DNA of 64,000 bases from Firmicutes bacterium CAG:460 (GTDB lineage: Bacteria > Bacillota_I > Bacilli_A > RF39 > UBA660). The translations under genes and the position numbers were made by a program. The notes beneath the pieces were generated by a model that saw only the letters and a list, made by a program, of their open reading frames with translations, was not told the origin of the DNA and ran no database searches. Each line of letters starts with the position of its first letter. Position 1 is the stretch's first letter. Of this stretch, positions 32,550-41,207 are shown in pieces. The stretch spans positions 42,008 through 106,007 of the forward strand of contig FR899764.1 in NCBI GenBank assembly GCA_000437355.1, given 5' to 3'.

Positions 32550-33269
32550 TTAAAAAAAATCTTGCCATGGATCAGCAGATTTTTCTGTTATATTTTCTTT
32601 AATTTTTTTATTCAATTTATAATTTTCATTTTCTAACATTTGAATTTTATCTACTAATTTTTTTACAAAATTAGATTCAATAGATTGTTTTGCTGCATCA
32701 TCTTTATTCAAAGTTGTTGCAAAACCATATTCAAATGCTTGAGTTGAATTAATCCAGGTTTCTTTATCCATCATATCTTTCAACTGTTCTTTAGATAATT
32801 TTGTTTTACTTGCATAAATTTCTAAAGAAGGAGATGTAATGATTTCTAAATCTTCCGCAGCTTTTTTCAGTGCATTACTATCACCTTCGGCAATACTCCA
32901 TGCATTATGAATCATAATTAATCCTGATTCTGGAACAATTCTTTCTTTACCAGCCATAAATATTACTGATGCTGCAGAACAAGCAAAACCATCAACTTTT
33001 GTTATGACATTTAATCCACAATCATTTAACAATGAATATATTGCCAATGCTTCTGAAACACTACCACCATAAGAATTGATTCTTACTGTAAGATTTGGTG
33101 TATCTACTTCTTTTAATGCTTCTGAAAAAGACAAAGCATCTGTCCTTGCTGGATCATCACAATCTAACCATCTTTCAAATAAATCTGGCTTTCTAATATC
33201 TCCATAAATATACAAATCTGTGTTATTATCATCAGTTTTTATGAATTGCATATACTTATTATTTTTCAT
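32550..33269 (-). CDS. ClpP-like prohead protease (S14 family)
   Basis: A 239-residue serine protease that would trim the capsid delta domain. The ClpP fold shows NSYGGSVSEALAIYSLLND, the Ser in GFACSAASVIFMAGKERI, and His in SGLIMIHNAWSIAEG; a distal Asp completes the triad. The C-terminal 40 residues form a coiled-coil. ATG at 33269 follows GGGAGG. It sits between portal and capsid in the usual order. Confidence 0.9.
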   Translation of the reverse strand: MKNNKYMQFIKTDDNNTDLYIYGDIRKPDLFERWLDCDDPARTDALSFSEALKEVDTPNLTVRINSYGGSVSEALAIYSLLNDCGLNVITKVDGFACSAASVIFMAGKERIVPESGLIMIHNAWSIAEGDSNALKKAAEDLEIITSPSLEIYASKTKLSKEQLKDMMDKETWINSTQAFEYGFATTLNKDDAAKQSIESNFVKKLVDKIQMLENENYKLNKKIKENITEKSADPWQDFF

Positions 33270-34431
33270 CGTTATCACCTCCCTTCATTGAACCATAATT
33301 TTTAGTAACATATGATTCATCAGCCCATGGCTCTAAAATCCTATCCAAATCCAAAAATTTTCTTATATCATTCTGAGTAAATCCATTTGAAAATAATTTG
33401 TCAATTGATGTTGCATTGCTAATAGCATCATGATATATAAGACTATATCTATTAAATCTTATATAACCATCTTTAAATGCTTTTTCTTTAAATATAGCAC
33501 TATTTAATTCATCTTCAATTTGAACTAAAATAGGCATTATACAATAACTAATAAAATCTTCATCTGATGAAGATTTTTCTGTCTTTGTCTTATTAAAAAT
33601 ATCTTGTGGAATATCAAATACAGCAGCAACCTCATTACTCCATTTATCTAATAACTGAATGTAGTCATTAGAGCTTTTTCTTTCTCCATTATCAACTTTA
33701 GTAACATTTACTTTTTCAGATAACAAAACAGCACCATCATTTTCATCAAATAAACTATTTAATATTTTACTTTTGTATTCATCATAACTAATTTCTTTTT
33801 TTGCTATAGTATCATATATAGCTGGTTGAGAACCGGGAATCTTCATAAAATACTTTAAAGAATTTGATATTATATATTGTTTTCTTGCTGTTTCAATTAG
33901 AGGGCCATAATCAGCATAAAAGCTTTGAAGAAACTTTTGGATCTTCTTACTTGTTACTTTCAAATGAATGACATCACTAGCTTTAAAAGTTTTATTAATC
34001 GAAAGTATATTTCCGTTAGGCAATTTTAATTTTATATTAGAATATGTATTCTCCGATATTATATTATTGGTATAAACAAAATCATCAACCAGATATAGTT
34101 TATTATTTATTTCAATAATTAATGCTTCGCCCTCAGTCAAATATTTGTGAATAACATTATATTTAAAATTAGTTGAGTTTTCGTTGGCATTTGGTCTTAC
34201 ATTCATAACATATCGCAACTCACCATCATCTTCTTTGAACTTTTTAGTATTTAAATCGTATTTATAAATATCTAATTTGATTTTTGAAATATAAGAAGCT
34301 ATTATATCAACAGCTTTTTCAAGAGACTTATGATAAATTGATTGTTGTTTTTGTTTTTGACTTAAAAGATAGTCAAAAAAATCTATCACTTCAGTCGTTT
34401 TTGAATTCTTTATGAAATTAAACTTAAACAT
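33259..34431 (-). CDS. Phage portal protein (HK97 family)
   Basis: A 390-residue protein of the dodecameric ring for DNA passage. Segments include KAVDIIASYISKIKLDIY, YNVIHKYLTEGEALIIEINN, ARKQYIISNSLKYFMKIPGS and YIQLLDKWSNEVAAVFDIPQ then SSDEDFISYCIMPILVQIED. These are found in HK97-type portals of Bacillota phages. Overlaps the protease gene. AGGAGG ribosome-binding site. Confidence 0.88.
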   Translation of the reverse strand: MFKFNFIKNSKTTEVIDFFDYLLSQKQKQQSIYHKSLEKAVDIIASYISKIKLDIYKYDLNTKKFKEDDGELRYVMNVRPNANENSTNFKYNVIHKYLTEGEALIIEINNKLYLVDDFVYTNNIISENTYSNIKLKLPNGNILSINKTFKASDVIHLKVTSKKIQKFLQSFYADYGPLIETARKQYIISNSLKYFMKIPGSQPAIYDTIAKKEISYDEYKSKILNSLFDENDGAVLLSEKVNVTKVDNGERKSSNDYIQLLDKWSNEVAAVFDIPQDIFNKTKTEKSSSDEDFISYCIMPILVQIEDELNSAIFKEKAFKDGYIRFNRYSLIYHDAISNATSIDKLFSNGFTQNDIRKFLDLDRILEPWADESYVTKNYGSMKGGDNDEK

Positions 34432-34446
34432 TTTTTCACCTCCTAA

Positions 34447-36105
34447 CTAAATATAAATTATTTCCTCCTCTAATAAATCACTTTGAGAAAAAGCTCCGAC
34501 AAATGCCATAAATGGATCATTTTTTCTTAGTTTTGGTTCTATTTTCTCATATTTTTTATTGCCATCTCGACAATCCTTTATGGAAGTATTATTGATTGCC
34601 CATCTCATTAATGCCGAATTTCCAATATTAACATTTCCTTGAGTAAATTCTAATTCGATTTTTGGGGCAACAATAGCTGCCATACTAGCTGGATATCTAA
34701 CCATTCGTATTAATCCGTCTGGATTTGTTTTAGATTCTATATCAGTTATTCCTTTATTAGCAAAAGCTTGTTTTAACAATTGAAATCTATAACTATCCAA
34801 TACAATTTTTACAATTCTATATTTTCCTACTAAATTAATAACTTCATTTACTATAAATTCCGCATCAATTGAGGTATTAACAATTTCATAATCTTGAAAA
34901 CCATTTTGACCATAATTTTTAAATGGAAACTTTATGTCTTTAAAAAATTTATTTTTACTAGATATGAAAGTTTTACATCGCCATATGTATTCTCCCTTTA
35001 TTTTAAATAAAACTCCTACTGATGCAAAATCATTAAATGAAGCAAAATCTATTCCGATTATTGCTTTTTTACCATTCAGATCCGGGCAATCTCTTACAAT
35101 TTTATTTTTTATATCTTTAAAGGAAGATTTTAATATGGTTTCCCAATCTAAAACACAATCTTCAGAAAATTGTTGAGGCAAATTCATTCTTTTAGCAAGA
35201 AATTCATTTCGTTTTGAAGGACTTATTTTTTGTTCATAGTAGTCCGTTTCAATAGCATCCCTTAAAATTGGCATATAGTCTATACTAGGATTTGCCTGAA
35301 TCCATTTTTTGGGATTATCAACTAAATCTTCGGAATCAAGTTTACAAATAAATGGAAAATATTTAATAGTGTTATCCTCACCATTTAGAATTGTTTTACA
35401 TGTATCTTTCAATTCATCCAACGGACCTTCTCTTGTTTGTCCATCGGATGTAATTATAATTACTCTACCATGTTTCTTTTTTCCAATCCCACTTATATTT
35501 GTATTAGCATTTTTTTCATTTTGGTAAGCATGATATTCATTCATAATTACCATGCCAGGTTTCTTACCATCTGCAGTAGTGGAATTAGATGTTAAAAATC
35601 TAAATTTTGACAAAGTAGCTCGATTAAGTATTTCAGTCTTATTCCAATAAAAATGCTTTAACATTTTATTTTTATTTTGCTCAAGCATATTATAAGCTAC
35701 TAGAAAACTATCTTTTGCTTGACTTTCACTAGTAGCAATAACATCCACATCATAACTAGGAATATTATATAATTCACTAGTAAAATACAAAGCAATTGGT
35801 ATAATCCATCCATCTTTACCATTTCCTCTTCCCATCATAATTACAAATGTTCTAAAAACTACATTATCGTCTTTATATAAAAACATAAATGCAGTTACAA
35901 ATTTTTGATAAGGATAAAATGGGTAAAACCATAATTCACAGAACTTTAAACATCTATAATATCCATCCGCATCAAAAACAATGTCAGTTCTCTTTAATGT
36001 AGGCTTAACTATATTTTCTATTAACAGAATGCGTTCTTCATTAAAAAGTTCTTTATTGTTTTCATAATAATCCAAATAATCATAGATCTCTTTGCAATAG
36101 ATCAT
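34447..36105 (-). CDS. Terminase large subunit
   Basis: A 552-residue motor and nuclease that packages DNA. The ATPase has Walker A VIMMGRGNGKDGW (about 99-111) and Walker B GMVIMNEYHAY (about 182-192). The nuclease part shows IGIDFASFNDFASVGVL, the KIVLDSYRF segment, and a distal Asp-rich end (RKNDPFMAFVGAFSQSDLLE). HK97-like terminase family. It overlaps the small subunit gene by 26 bases. Confidence 0.93.
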   Translation of the reverse strand: MIYCKEIYDYLDYYENNKELFNEERILLIENIVKPTLKRTDIVFDADGYYRCLKFCELWFYPFYPYQKFVTAFMFLYKDDNVVFRTFVIMMGRGNGKDGWIIPIALYFTSELYNIPSYDVDVIATSESQAKDSFLVAYNMLEQNKNKMLKHFYWNKTEILNRATLSKFRFLTSNSTTADGKKPGMVIMNEYHAYQNEKNANTNISGIGKKKHGRVIIITSDGQTREGPLDELKDTCKTILNGEDNTIKYFPFICKLDSEDLVDNPKKWIQANPSIDYMPILRDAIETDYYEQKISPSKRNEFLAKRMNLPQQFSEDCVLDWETILKSSFKDIKNKIVRDCPDLNGKKAIIGIDFASFNDFASVGVLFKIKGEYIWRCKTFISSKNKFFKDIKFPFKNYGQNGFQDYEIVNTSIDAEFIVNEVINLVGKYRIVKIVLDSYRFQLLKQAFANKGITDIESKTNPDGLIRMVRYPASMAAIVAPKIELEFTQGNVNIGNSALMRWAINNTSIKDCRDGNKKYEKIEPKLRKNDPFMAFVGAFSQSDLLEEEIIYI

Positions 36106-36448
36106 TGGCGTCTACTTTTCCTTTACCAACTGGACTAGGAATAGATGGTTCTTGTAAATTCAAATCACTAAGTATTTTTAACATTTGAGCATTTACTTTA
36201 ATAAGATTTTGTACCGATTCGTTAGGCTTAGTACTAGATATTCCATTACCATTGGTTGTTTCGTATCTTAGTCCTGAACTTTTTATGTCTTTTTGCAATT
36301 TATATTTAAGTTCCCAAAAATAAATATAATCTTCAATAAGATCATAATAATATTTACCTAATTTTCCATTAGTAAAAAGTTGATTACTTAAATCGGTATA
36401 TATCAACTCTTTAATTTCTTTTTTAGACAATTTATCACTTTTTGACAT
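36080..36448 (-). CDS. Terminase small subunit (P27-like)
   Basis: A 122-residue helical protein. MSKSDKLSKKEIKELIYTDL, YYDLIEDYIYFWELKYKLQK and NLIKVNAQMLKILSDLNLQE match the P27-type small subunit. It recognises phage DNA for packaging. ATG at 36448 follows GGGGTGG. The longer open frame upstream covers GC-richer DNA that may be the cos region, not protein. Confidence 0.8.
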   Translation of the reverse strand: MSKSDKLSKKEIKELIYTDLSNQLFTNGKLGKYYYDLIEDYIYFWELKYKLQKDIKSSGLRYETTNGNGISSTKPNESVQNLIKVNAQMLKILSDLNLQEPSIPSPVGKGKVDANDLLQRDL

Positions 36449-36606
36449 TTTTACCACCCCATTTTTAAATAGATACCCCTTATCACATACGAAAAAGTCG
36501 TTTTTTTTGAACAGTCGTGACCACAACCCCGTTCTCCTTAGCAGGGATTCTCCCTTATTTTTTGACGGGGGGTCTTTCAATAAAAAAATGATAAACAATT
36601 CATTAT
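36449..36606 (-). other. Candidate cos/packaging region between HNH and small terminase
   Basis: A locally GC-rich patch (about 36500-36580) in an otherwise AT-rich phage. It contains a run of CCCCCCGTC, GGGAGAATCCC and GGGGTTGTGGTCACGAC when read leftward. Cos sites in HNH-encoding phages lie near here. No match to a known cos sequence is claimed. Confidence 0.4.
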
Positions 36607-36945
36607 TTACCATTTTTCTTCATTTTTATATCTTTTTTTAGTATTATTTAATTGTTTTTTTCTTTCTTCTATGATTTCATGAGCTTCAAAAGAAAGCGAT
36701 ATTAGATTATTCATATCTAATGCTAAGTCAGGTCTTTCTTTTAATGGTTTAATATGATGCACATATTTCGCTCTCTTCAATAATATCTTTTCTGGAAAAT
36801 GCTTTCCATCATTCCATCTACCTAAAAAAAATTGACATTCATAATGATCTCTTTTGAGTACTTTCTCTCGTATTATCTTCCAATCAGTAGAATTATAAAA
36901 AAGTTTCGAATTACCTTTTCTTATTTCATCTTGCCAATCATACAC
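36607..36945 (-). CDS. HNH endonuclease
   Basis: A 112-residue phage HNH nuclease. The zinc/catalytic part is YVHHIKPLKERPDLALDMNN followed by LISLSFEAHEIIEE, with LKRDHYECQFFLGRW upstream; the second Cys of a typical CxxC is missing, so zinc may not bind. It works with the terminase in cos phages. The start is a GTG at 36945. Confidence 0.88.
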   Translation of the reverse strand: MYDWQDEIRKGNSKLFYNSTDWKIIREKVLKRDHYECQFFLGRWNDGKHFPEKILLKRAKYVHHIKPLKERPDLALDMNNLISLSFEAHEIIEERKKQLNNTKKRYKNEEKW

Positions 36946-37104
36946 TCTTCTGCGTTTTCTTCTTTATGTCATCACTCAACACCTCACAAAAAAAGAATCA
37001 GATATCTTTTCGACTATCTAATTCATTTTATCATATTCTATCATATTATTTTTGTATTGTAAATTTCAATGTTTTCGCTATCATTTTCGCATAGACATTT
37101 AAAT

Positions 37105-37677
37105 TTAAGAAAGCAATGAGTCAATAAATAAACCTGGAAACAATTCGATTTTAATATGATTTACTGCATCATCTAACTTTCTATAACATGTTGAGATATC
37201 ATAATTTAATTCTAAAGAAATTGAATTCATATTGTTTTTATCTAAATAAAATTTTTTAATGATGTTTCTTTCAATTTCAGATAAATCATTTATTATTTCT
37301 AAAACACTTGCTTTAAATTCTGTTATTTTTGCAATAGTCTGATACAAATCTATTATTCTATTATTTATAACATCCAAATTATTCGTAGGTAAACCAAAAC
37401 TTGATTCAACACTAGATATTTTAAATTTTGGTGAATCTATTTTATTTTTCGCCTTCTGTAATCTCTTTATTTCTTTTTGATAGTTTGAAATAGCTTTATC
37501 TAATCTTGACATATTCTTTAATAAATTCTTTGTTGCATAAAATGGATCCTGAACAGGTTTAATTATTTTCAAATTAACTAGTTCTTTAATTATAAATGAT
37601 GATACATCTTTTTTTAAAATATAATCTTTTTTTATTTTATTTTTTAATTCTTCATTTTCTTTTTCAATATTATTCAT
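37105..37677 (-). CDS. ArpU/RinA-like phage late-gene regulator (DUF1492-type)
   Basis: A 190-residue protein with an N-terminal coiled-coil (KENEELKNKIKKDYILKKDV, LDKAISNYQKEIKRLQKAKN) and a C-terminal sigma-70 region 4-like HTH (DLSEIERNIIKKFYLDKNNM, NSISLELNYDISTCYRKLDD). That layout fits the phage ArpU/DUF1492 transcription factors that switch on late genes. It lies just before the packaging genes. Strong AAGGAG ribosome-binding site. Confidence 0.82.
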   Translation of the reverse strand: MNNIEKENEELKNKIKKDYILKKDVSSFIIKELVNLKIIKPVQDPFYATKNLLKNMSRLDKAISNYQKEIKRLQKAKNKIDSPKFKISSVESSFGLPTNNLDVINNRIIDLYQTIAKITEFKASVLEIINDLSEIERNIIKKFYLDKNNMNSISLELNYDISTCYRKLDDAVNHIKIELFPGLFIDSLLS

Positions 37678-37898
37678 TCTTTCTCCTTCTTATAATTTAA
37701 AAATAAAATGCTAAATAAAGTTATCCACAACATTCTAAATATTATTGCTAATAATCCGAAAAAGATTAAAACAATTATATTATGCACTATATTATTTATT
37801 TTTAATTTCTTTATTATTAATTCCATTATTAACAGTAGTAATAAAGTTATTAATGCATAATCAGCTAGATTATAACTTTGGTTCGCAACTACAATCAT
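37674..37898 (-). CDS. Small phage membrane protein (two helices)
   Basis: A 74-residue protein with helices at about 10-30 and 37-66 (ADYALITLLLLLIMELIIKK, IVHNIIVLIFFGLLAIIFRM). It overlaps the regulator gene by 4 bases. Its end (LWITLFSILFLNYKKEKE) is like that of the next membrane gene at 38069, which suggests a duplicated pair. Function unknown. Confidence 0.55.
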   Translation of the reverse strand: MIVVANQSYNLADYALITLLLLLIMELIIKKLKINNIVHNIIVLIFFGLLAIIFRMLWITLFSILFLNYKKEKE

Positions 37899-38068
37899 TA
37901 TTTATTCACCACTTTTTTCATCTCCCTTTTTTCATTATTAAAAACTTTACAAAGTCCCATAAACTGACAAGTTTTCATATATAGTCTTTTTCATATACTT
38001 TTCTTTGATTTTTATTAACAAAGATTATATTTTTATTTTTAAAAAACTTGCATTAATTTTTATTTTCG

Positions 38069-38257
38069 TTATTTAGCCTTTATTGACGTTGGAACTTGTA
38101 TAAACAATATACTAAACAAAGCTAACCACCATTTTTCAAAAAATATAGCAAGTCCACCCCAAATTAACATATTAATGATATTTGCAAACATACATATTAT
38201 ATATATCTTCATTGCATACTTTTCTAATTTTTGTAAATCCACATTATAATCCAACAT
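38069..38257 (-). CDS. Small phage membrane protein (two helices), related to its neighbour
   Basis: A 62-residue protein from the ATG at 38257 (AAGGTGAT upstream). Helices at about 17-34 and 38-56 with GGLAIFFEKWWLALFSILFI, similar to FGLLAIIFRMLWITLFSILF in the 37674 gene. Function unknown. Confidence 0.5.
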   Translation of the reverse strand: MLDYNVDLQKLEKYAMKIYIICMFANIINMLIWGGLAIFFEKWWLALFSILFIQVPTSIKAK

Positions 38258-38268
38258 TATTATCACCT

Positions 38269-38526
38269 TCAATCTATATCTCTTTTCTCTAACCATTTAT
38301 ATAATTTTTTTAAATCTTCTTTTGTTTCGATTCTAAAAGATTTATCTTTTCCACTTTGTCTAGTTTTTAAATAAAATATAATTCCATCTCTTGTGTCTAA
38401 AGTAAACCATAATTTAAAATCTAAATATTTTGGCATTTTTCTATTTTCCATAAATGCTGAACAATTTTTCCAGGAATTATGTTCCATTATATAATCAATT
38501 AAATCTTTTAAATCTTGACTATTCAT
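38269..38526 (-). CDS. Hypothetical phage protein (85 aa)
   Basis: A soluble, basic early protein: MNSQDLKDLIDYIMEHNSWK ... LDTRDGIIFYLKTRQSGKDK. ATG at 38526 follows AAGGTGAT. It opens like the gene at 39986 (MNSKELSDYEKEL), so the two may share an upstream cassette. No family recognised. Confidence 0.5.
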   Translation of the reverse strand: MNSQDLKDLIDYIMEHNSWKNCSAFMENRKMPKYLDFKLWFTLDTRDGIIFYLKTRQSGKDKSFRIETKEDLKKLYKWLEKRDID

Positions 38527-38911
38527 TACTATCACCTTTTTCTAACAAACAAGCATATTTATTTGATATTCTAACTAATTCATTAATTTTCTTTTGTAAT
38601 ATATCATTTGGATAACAATATTTATCATCTAATTCTTCTATCCTTTCTGGTTCTTTATATTTAATATCTGTATCATGTTTTGTTGATACCACATAACACT
38701 CTAAAGTATCATCATTCCAAAAGTGTCTGTCATATAATTCTGCTGTATTTTGATATTCTTCTGAATGATTTAATACAAATATATCTTCACAAATAGTTGT
38801 TATAGTTCCGAAATAAATTTTATTATTATATTCTCCCAAAACATATAATCTTCCGTATTCATCTTCCTTAGCCTGTTCCAACATTTTTATAAATTTTTCT
38901 TTATTCATCAT
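38519..38911 (-). CDS. Hypothetical phage protein (130 aa)
   Basis: MNKEKFIKMLEQAKEDEYGR then LYVLGEYNNKIYFGTITTIC and a charged C-terminal helix (DILQKKINELVRISNKYACL). Beta-rich centre. Early-region phage protein with GGAAG ribosome-binding site; no family recognised. Confidence 0.5.
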   Translation of the reverse strand: MMNKEKFIKMLEQAKEDEYGRLYVLGEYNNKIYFGTITTICEDIFVLNHSEEYQNTAELYDRHFWNDDTLECYVVSTKHDTDIKYKEPERIEELDDKYCYPNDILQKKINELVRISNKYACLLEKGDSNE

Positions 38912-38938
38912 TATCACTTCCTTACTATAATTTTTGCA

Positions 38939-39778
38939 TTATATCAACTTCTTTATTTTTTTGTAATCGTAATATGCAGATTGACAACCAATTGCCATAT
39001 CAATTAAATAATAATCTTCGTCTACTTTCATTATATCTACTGACCAAATGCCAGATAATCCATCTTTAGTTTTTTTATTATAAGGGATTAAGTTTTTTTC
39101 AATAAGTTCAATAACTCTATCTTTGTTATTTTCAAATTCAGATTCTAAATATAATTTCATATAATCAAATATTATTTTATCTGTTTTATTTAAATGCTTA
39201 TAACAATACTCGTAATCCCAATAATTTACAATATATAAAACTCGATTTGAATCAAAATCAACAAATACCCTATATTCTGATCTTAAAGGTAACCCGTTAT
39301 AAATTGTAGGAACTGTATTGTAATCATATTCAATAACTTCTCGAATAACCATTTCTGAGGTTCCATCAGCATCAAAACACATTCCTGTATATTGTATATT
39401 TAAGAATTTTCCAGGAATATCATAATAATTGCTAAAACAATCATTAGCATTAAATTTGTTACTAAAAGCTCCATTCTTAATATTATATAATCGACCTTTT
39501 TTAATTTCTTTATTACTTTCTAATTTTTCTTTTAAAATTAATAATGCTTTTTCTCTACTATCTTCCTCTTCCATTGATTCTAATATTTTCCATTCCTCAA
39601 ATGAAAATTTAAAAATCCATGCCTTAACCATTTTTATTCCGCAATCTTTTACTTTAGGATACCAATACGAAAAATTGTTAGGATTATTTATTTCATCTTT
39701 ATAATGCTCTTCTCTCAATTTTTCAAAATCAACATTCTCAAATATATGAGGAATAGTTCTTTCTTTTTCTTTATTCAT
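38939..39778 (-). CDS. ATP-grasp-like phage protein
   Basis: A 279-residue early protein. The middle (LRSEYRVFVDFDSNRVLYIV, then NYWDYEYC) and end (GLSGIWSVDIMKVDEDYYLI, then DMAIG) fit the pattern of phage ATP-grasp-like proteins, where the D-x-D-x...W-S-V-D-x...Y-L-I-D-x-A elements would hold ATP and metal. The N-terminal 110 residues are helical. Substrate is unknown. Start chosen at the AAAGGAA-preceded ATG at 39778. Confidence 0.55.
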   Translation of the reverse strand: MNKEKERTIPHIFENVDFEKLREEHYKDEINNPNNFSYWYPKVKDCGIKMVKAWIFKFSFEEWKILESMEEEDSREKALLILKEKLESNKEIKKGRLYNIKNGAFSNKFNANDCFSNYYDIPGKFLNIQYTGMCFDADGTSEMVIREVIEYDYNTVPTIYNGLPLRSEYRVFVDFDSNRVLYIVNYWDYEYCYKHLNKTDKIIFDYMKLYLESEFENNKDRVIELIEKNLIPYNKKTKDGLSGIWSVDIMKVDEDYYLIDMAIGCQSAYYDYKKIKKLI

Positions 39779-39788
39779 AAATTCCTTT

Positions 39789-39992
39789 CTACGATAATCT
39801 AATACAAACAAATCCTTTATTATATTTGTCTTTTACTTTTTCAAATCTTTTTAAATATGATGGACTAGCATAAAATTCTATTGTTTCAGGTTTCACATTA
39901 CACTTTTCCGCTAATTCTTTTGCTGTACCTATATCTATAAATTTATCACCTTTATAGATTGCATATTCTATAATCTTTTTTTTAATCAACAA
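39789..39992 (-). CDS. Small phage protein with a helix-turn-helix-like segment
   Basis: A 67-residue protein, YAIYKGDKFIDIGTAKELAE then KCNVKPETIEFYASPSYLKR, common in phage early regions. GTAKELAExxNVKPETI resembles a helix-turn-helix, so it may bind DNA. Start is TTG at 39992 or 39989 after AAGGTGATG. Confidence 0.6.
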   Translation of the reverse strand: MLIKKKIIEYAIYKGDKFIDIGTAKELAEKCNVKPETIEFYASPSYLKRFEKVKDKYNKGFVCIRLS

Positions 39993-40189
39993 TCATCACC
40001 TTCATAATTTATGCATTTTTTAAGAAAATCATAATTCTTATTAGTTAAAATGATAACAGTTTCGAAAACCTCTTTTGTTAGATTCCAGACTGCTCCAAAT
40101 GTATTTTCAATATCAATCCCTTTGAATGCACATTCATTTGCAAATTTATAAAGTTCTTTTTCATAATCTGATAATTCTTTACTATTCAT
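39986..40189 (-). CDS. Hypothetical phage protein (67 aa)
   Basis: MNSKELSDYEKELYKFANEC then AFKGIDIENTFGAVWNLTKE. Helical, soluble, early region. ATG at 40189 follows AAGGAATG. Overlaps neighbours on both sides. Confidence 0.5.
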   Translation of the reverse strand: MNSKELSDYEKELYKFANECAFKGIDIENTFGAVWNLTKEVFETVIILTNKNYDFLKKCINYEGDDC

Positions 40190-40529
40190 AACTATCATTC
40201 CTTTCCAGTTCTTGTATTAGATTTATAATTTTTTCAATAAATTCTTTATTATCATGGGTAGAATTGATTTTCAAAATTTTAAAATGATCCTTTAACTTAT
40301 TCCATTTCTTTTTATAATCATTAATTTCACAAAGCTCATTTCGTAATTCTATGACATCATCTTCTCTACGATTGTTGCTTCTTTCTAAATATTTAATTCT
40401 CTTTTGCTGTTGCTCAATATCTTGTCGTAATTTATCACAGTCTTTATGCATATATACGAGTTCTCTTGCTAATTCTCCTTTTGAAAAATTATCTTTATAG
40501 CCTTGTTTGTCAAATATTCCTAATCTCAT
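40182..40529 (-). CDS. Hypothetical coiled-coil phage protein (115 aa)
   Basis: A mostly coiled-coil protein (ELARELVYMHKDCDKLRQDI, EQQQKRIKYLERSNNRREDD). Overlaps the recombinase stop by 4 bases, implying coupling. No family recognised. Confidence 0.5.
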   Translation of the reverse strand: MRLGIFDKQGYKDNFSKGELARELVYMHKDCDKLRQDIEQQQKRIKYLERSNNRREDDVIELRNELCEINDYKKKWNKLKDHFKILKINSTHDNKEFIEKIINLIQELERNDSYE

Positions 40530-41194
40530 CTTTTTTTTGCACCACCAATATAAATCGACTCACGATCTTCTTCAACATCATTCATATCCCACATTACATA
40601 AAACATTGTAATCGATGGATCTTCGTGGTTATACATTCTTTGAAGGGTTACGAGCTTACCACCATTTTTAATAAATTGATATCCAAATGTTTTTCTTAAA
40701 CTATGAAGTTCAAATCTAAAATCAATTCCACAAGCATTAATTACTTTTGCGAATATTGTTTGTCTACAATTTTGTCTAGTAATTGGATAAATCACCTCTT
40801 TAGTAACTCCGTTATAAGTATCTTTTTTCTTTTGTCCCATAAACAAGTAACTGTTGCTATTTAATTTGTATTTTGCTACATACTGCATTATTTCATTATG
40901 CAAATCTTTATTCATTCTGAAATGTTGCCATTTACCAGTCTTATTTTCCTTTATTGAAACATAACCTTTTTCAACATCTTTTACTTTCAGCTGAAGTAAA
41001 TCCTCTGCTCTGAAAGCGGTGTTAAAACCAATTAGAAATAACATGTAATTTCTGTCTGCTTGATATTTTTTTATAGGTGTTTTAGCACTCGCAGCTTGAA
41101 ATCGTAGATAATCCATTACTCTTTTAAGAAGCTTTTCATCTTTAATTGGCAGTGTTTTTCCTTTACCACCACTAGTTTTAATTCTTCTAGTCAT
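40526..41194 (-). CDS. Short tyrosine recombinase (FimB-sized; no core-binding domain)
   Basis: A 222-residue tyrosine recombinase made almost entirely of the catalytic domain. The first Arg is in GFNTAFRAEDLLQL, the HxxR pair in FELHSLRKTFGY, the second His in YNHEDPSITM and the nucleophile Tyr in MFYVMW. There is no room for the usual 100-residue N-terminal domain, so size and layout recall FimB/FimE inverters. It is not next to an att site. A near-perfect 28-bp inverted repeat lies just upstream. Promoter control of its own or other genes by inversion is possible. Confidence 0.85.
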   Translation of the reverse strand: MTRRIKTSGGKGKTLPIKDEKLLKRVMDYLRFQAASAKTPIKKYQADRNYMLFLIGFNTAFRAEDLLQLKVKDVEKGYVSIKENKTGKWQHFRMNKDLHNEIMQYVAKYKLNSNSYLFMGQKKKDTYNGVTKEVIYPITRQNCRQTIFAKVINACGIDFRFELHSLRKTFGYQFIKNGGKLVTLQRMYNHEDPSITMFYVMWDMNDVEEDRESIYIGGAKKR

Positions 41195-41207
41195 TTTTTA
41201 TCCTTTC

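Noticed and set aside
36449..36613. Upstream extension of the small terminase gene (about 55 extra codons)
   Set aside because: The extension covers GC-rich, dyad-bearing DNA, while the internal ATG at 36448 has GGGGTGG and begins the conserved part.
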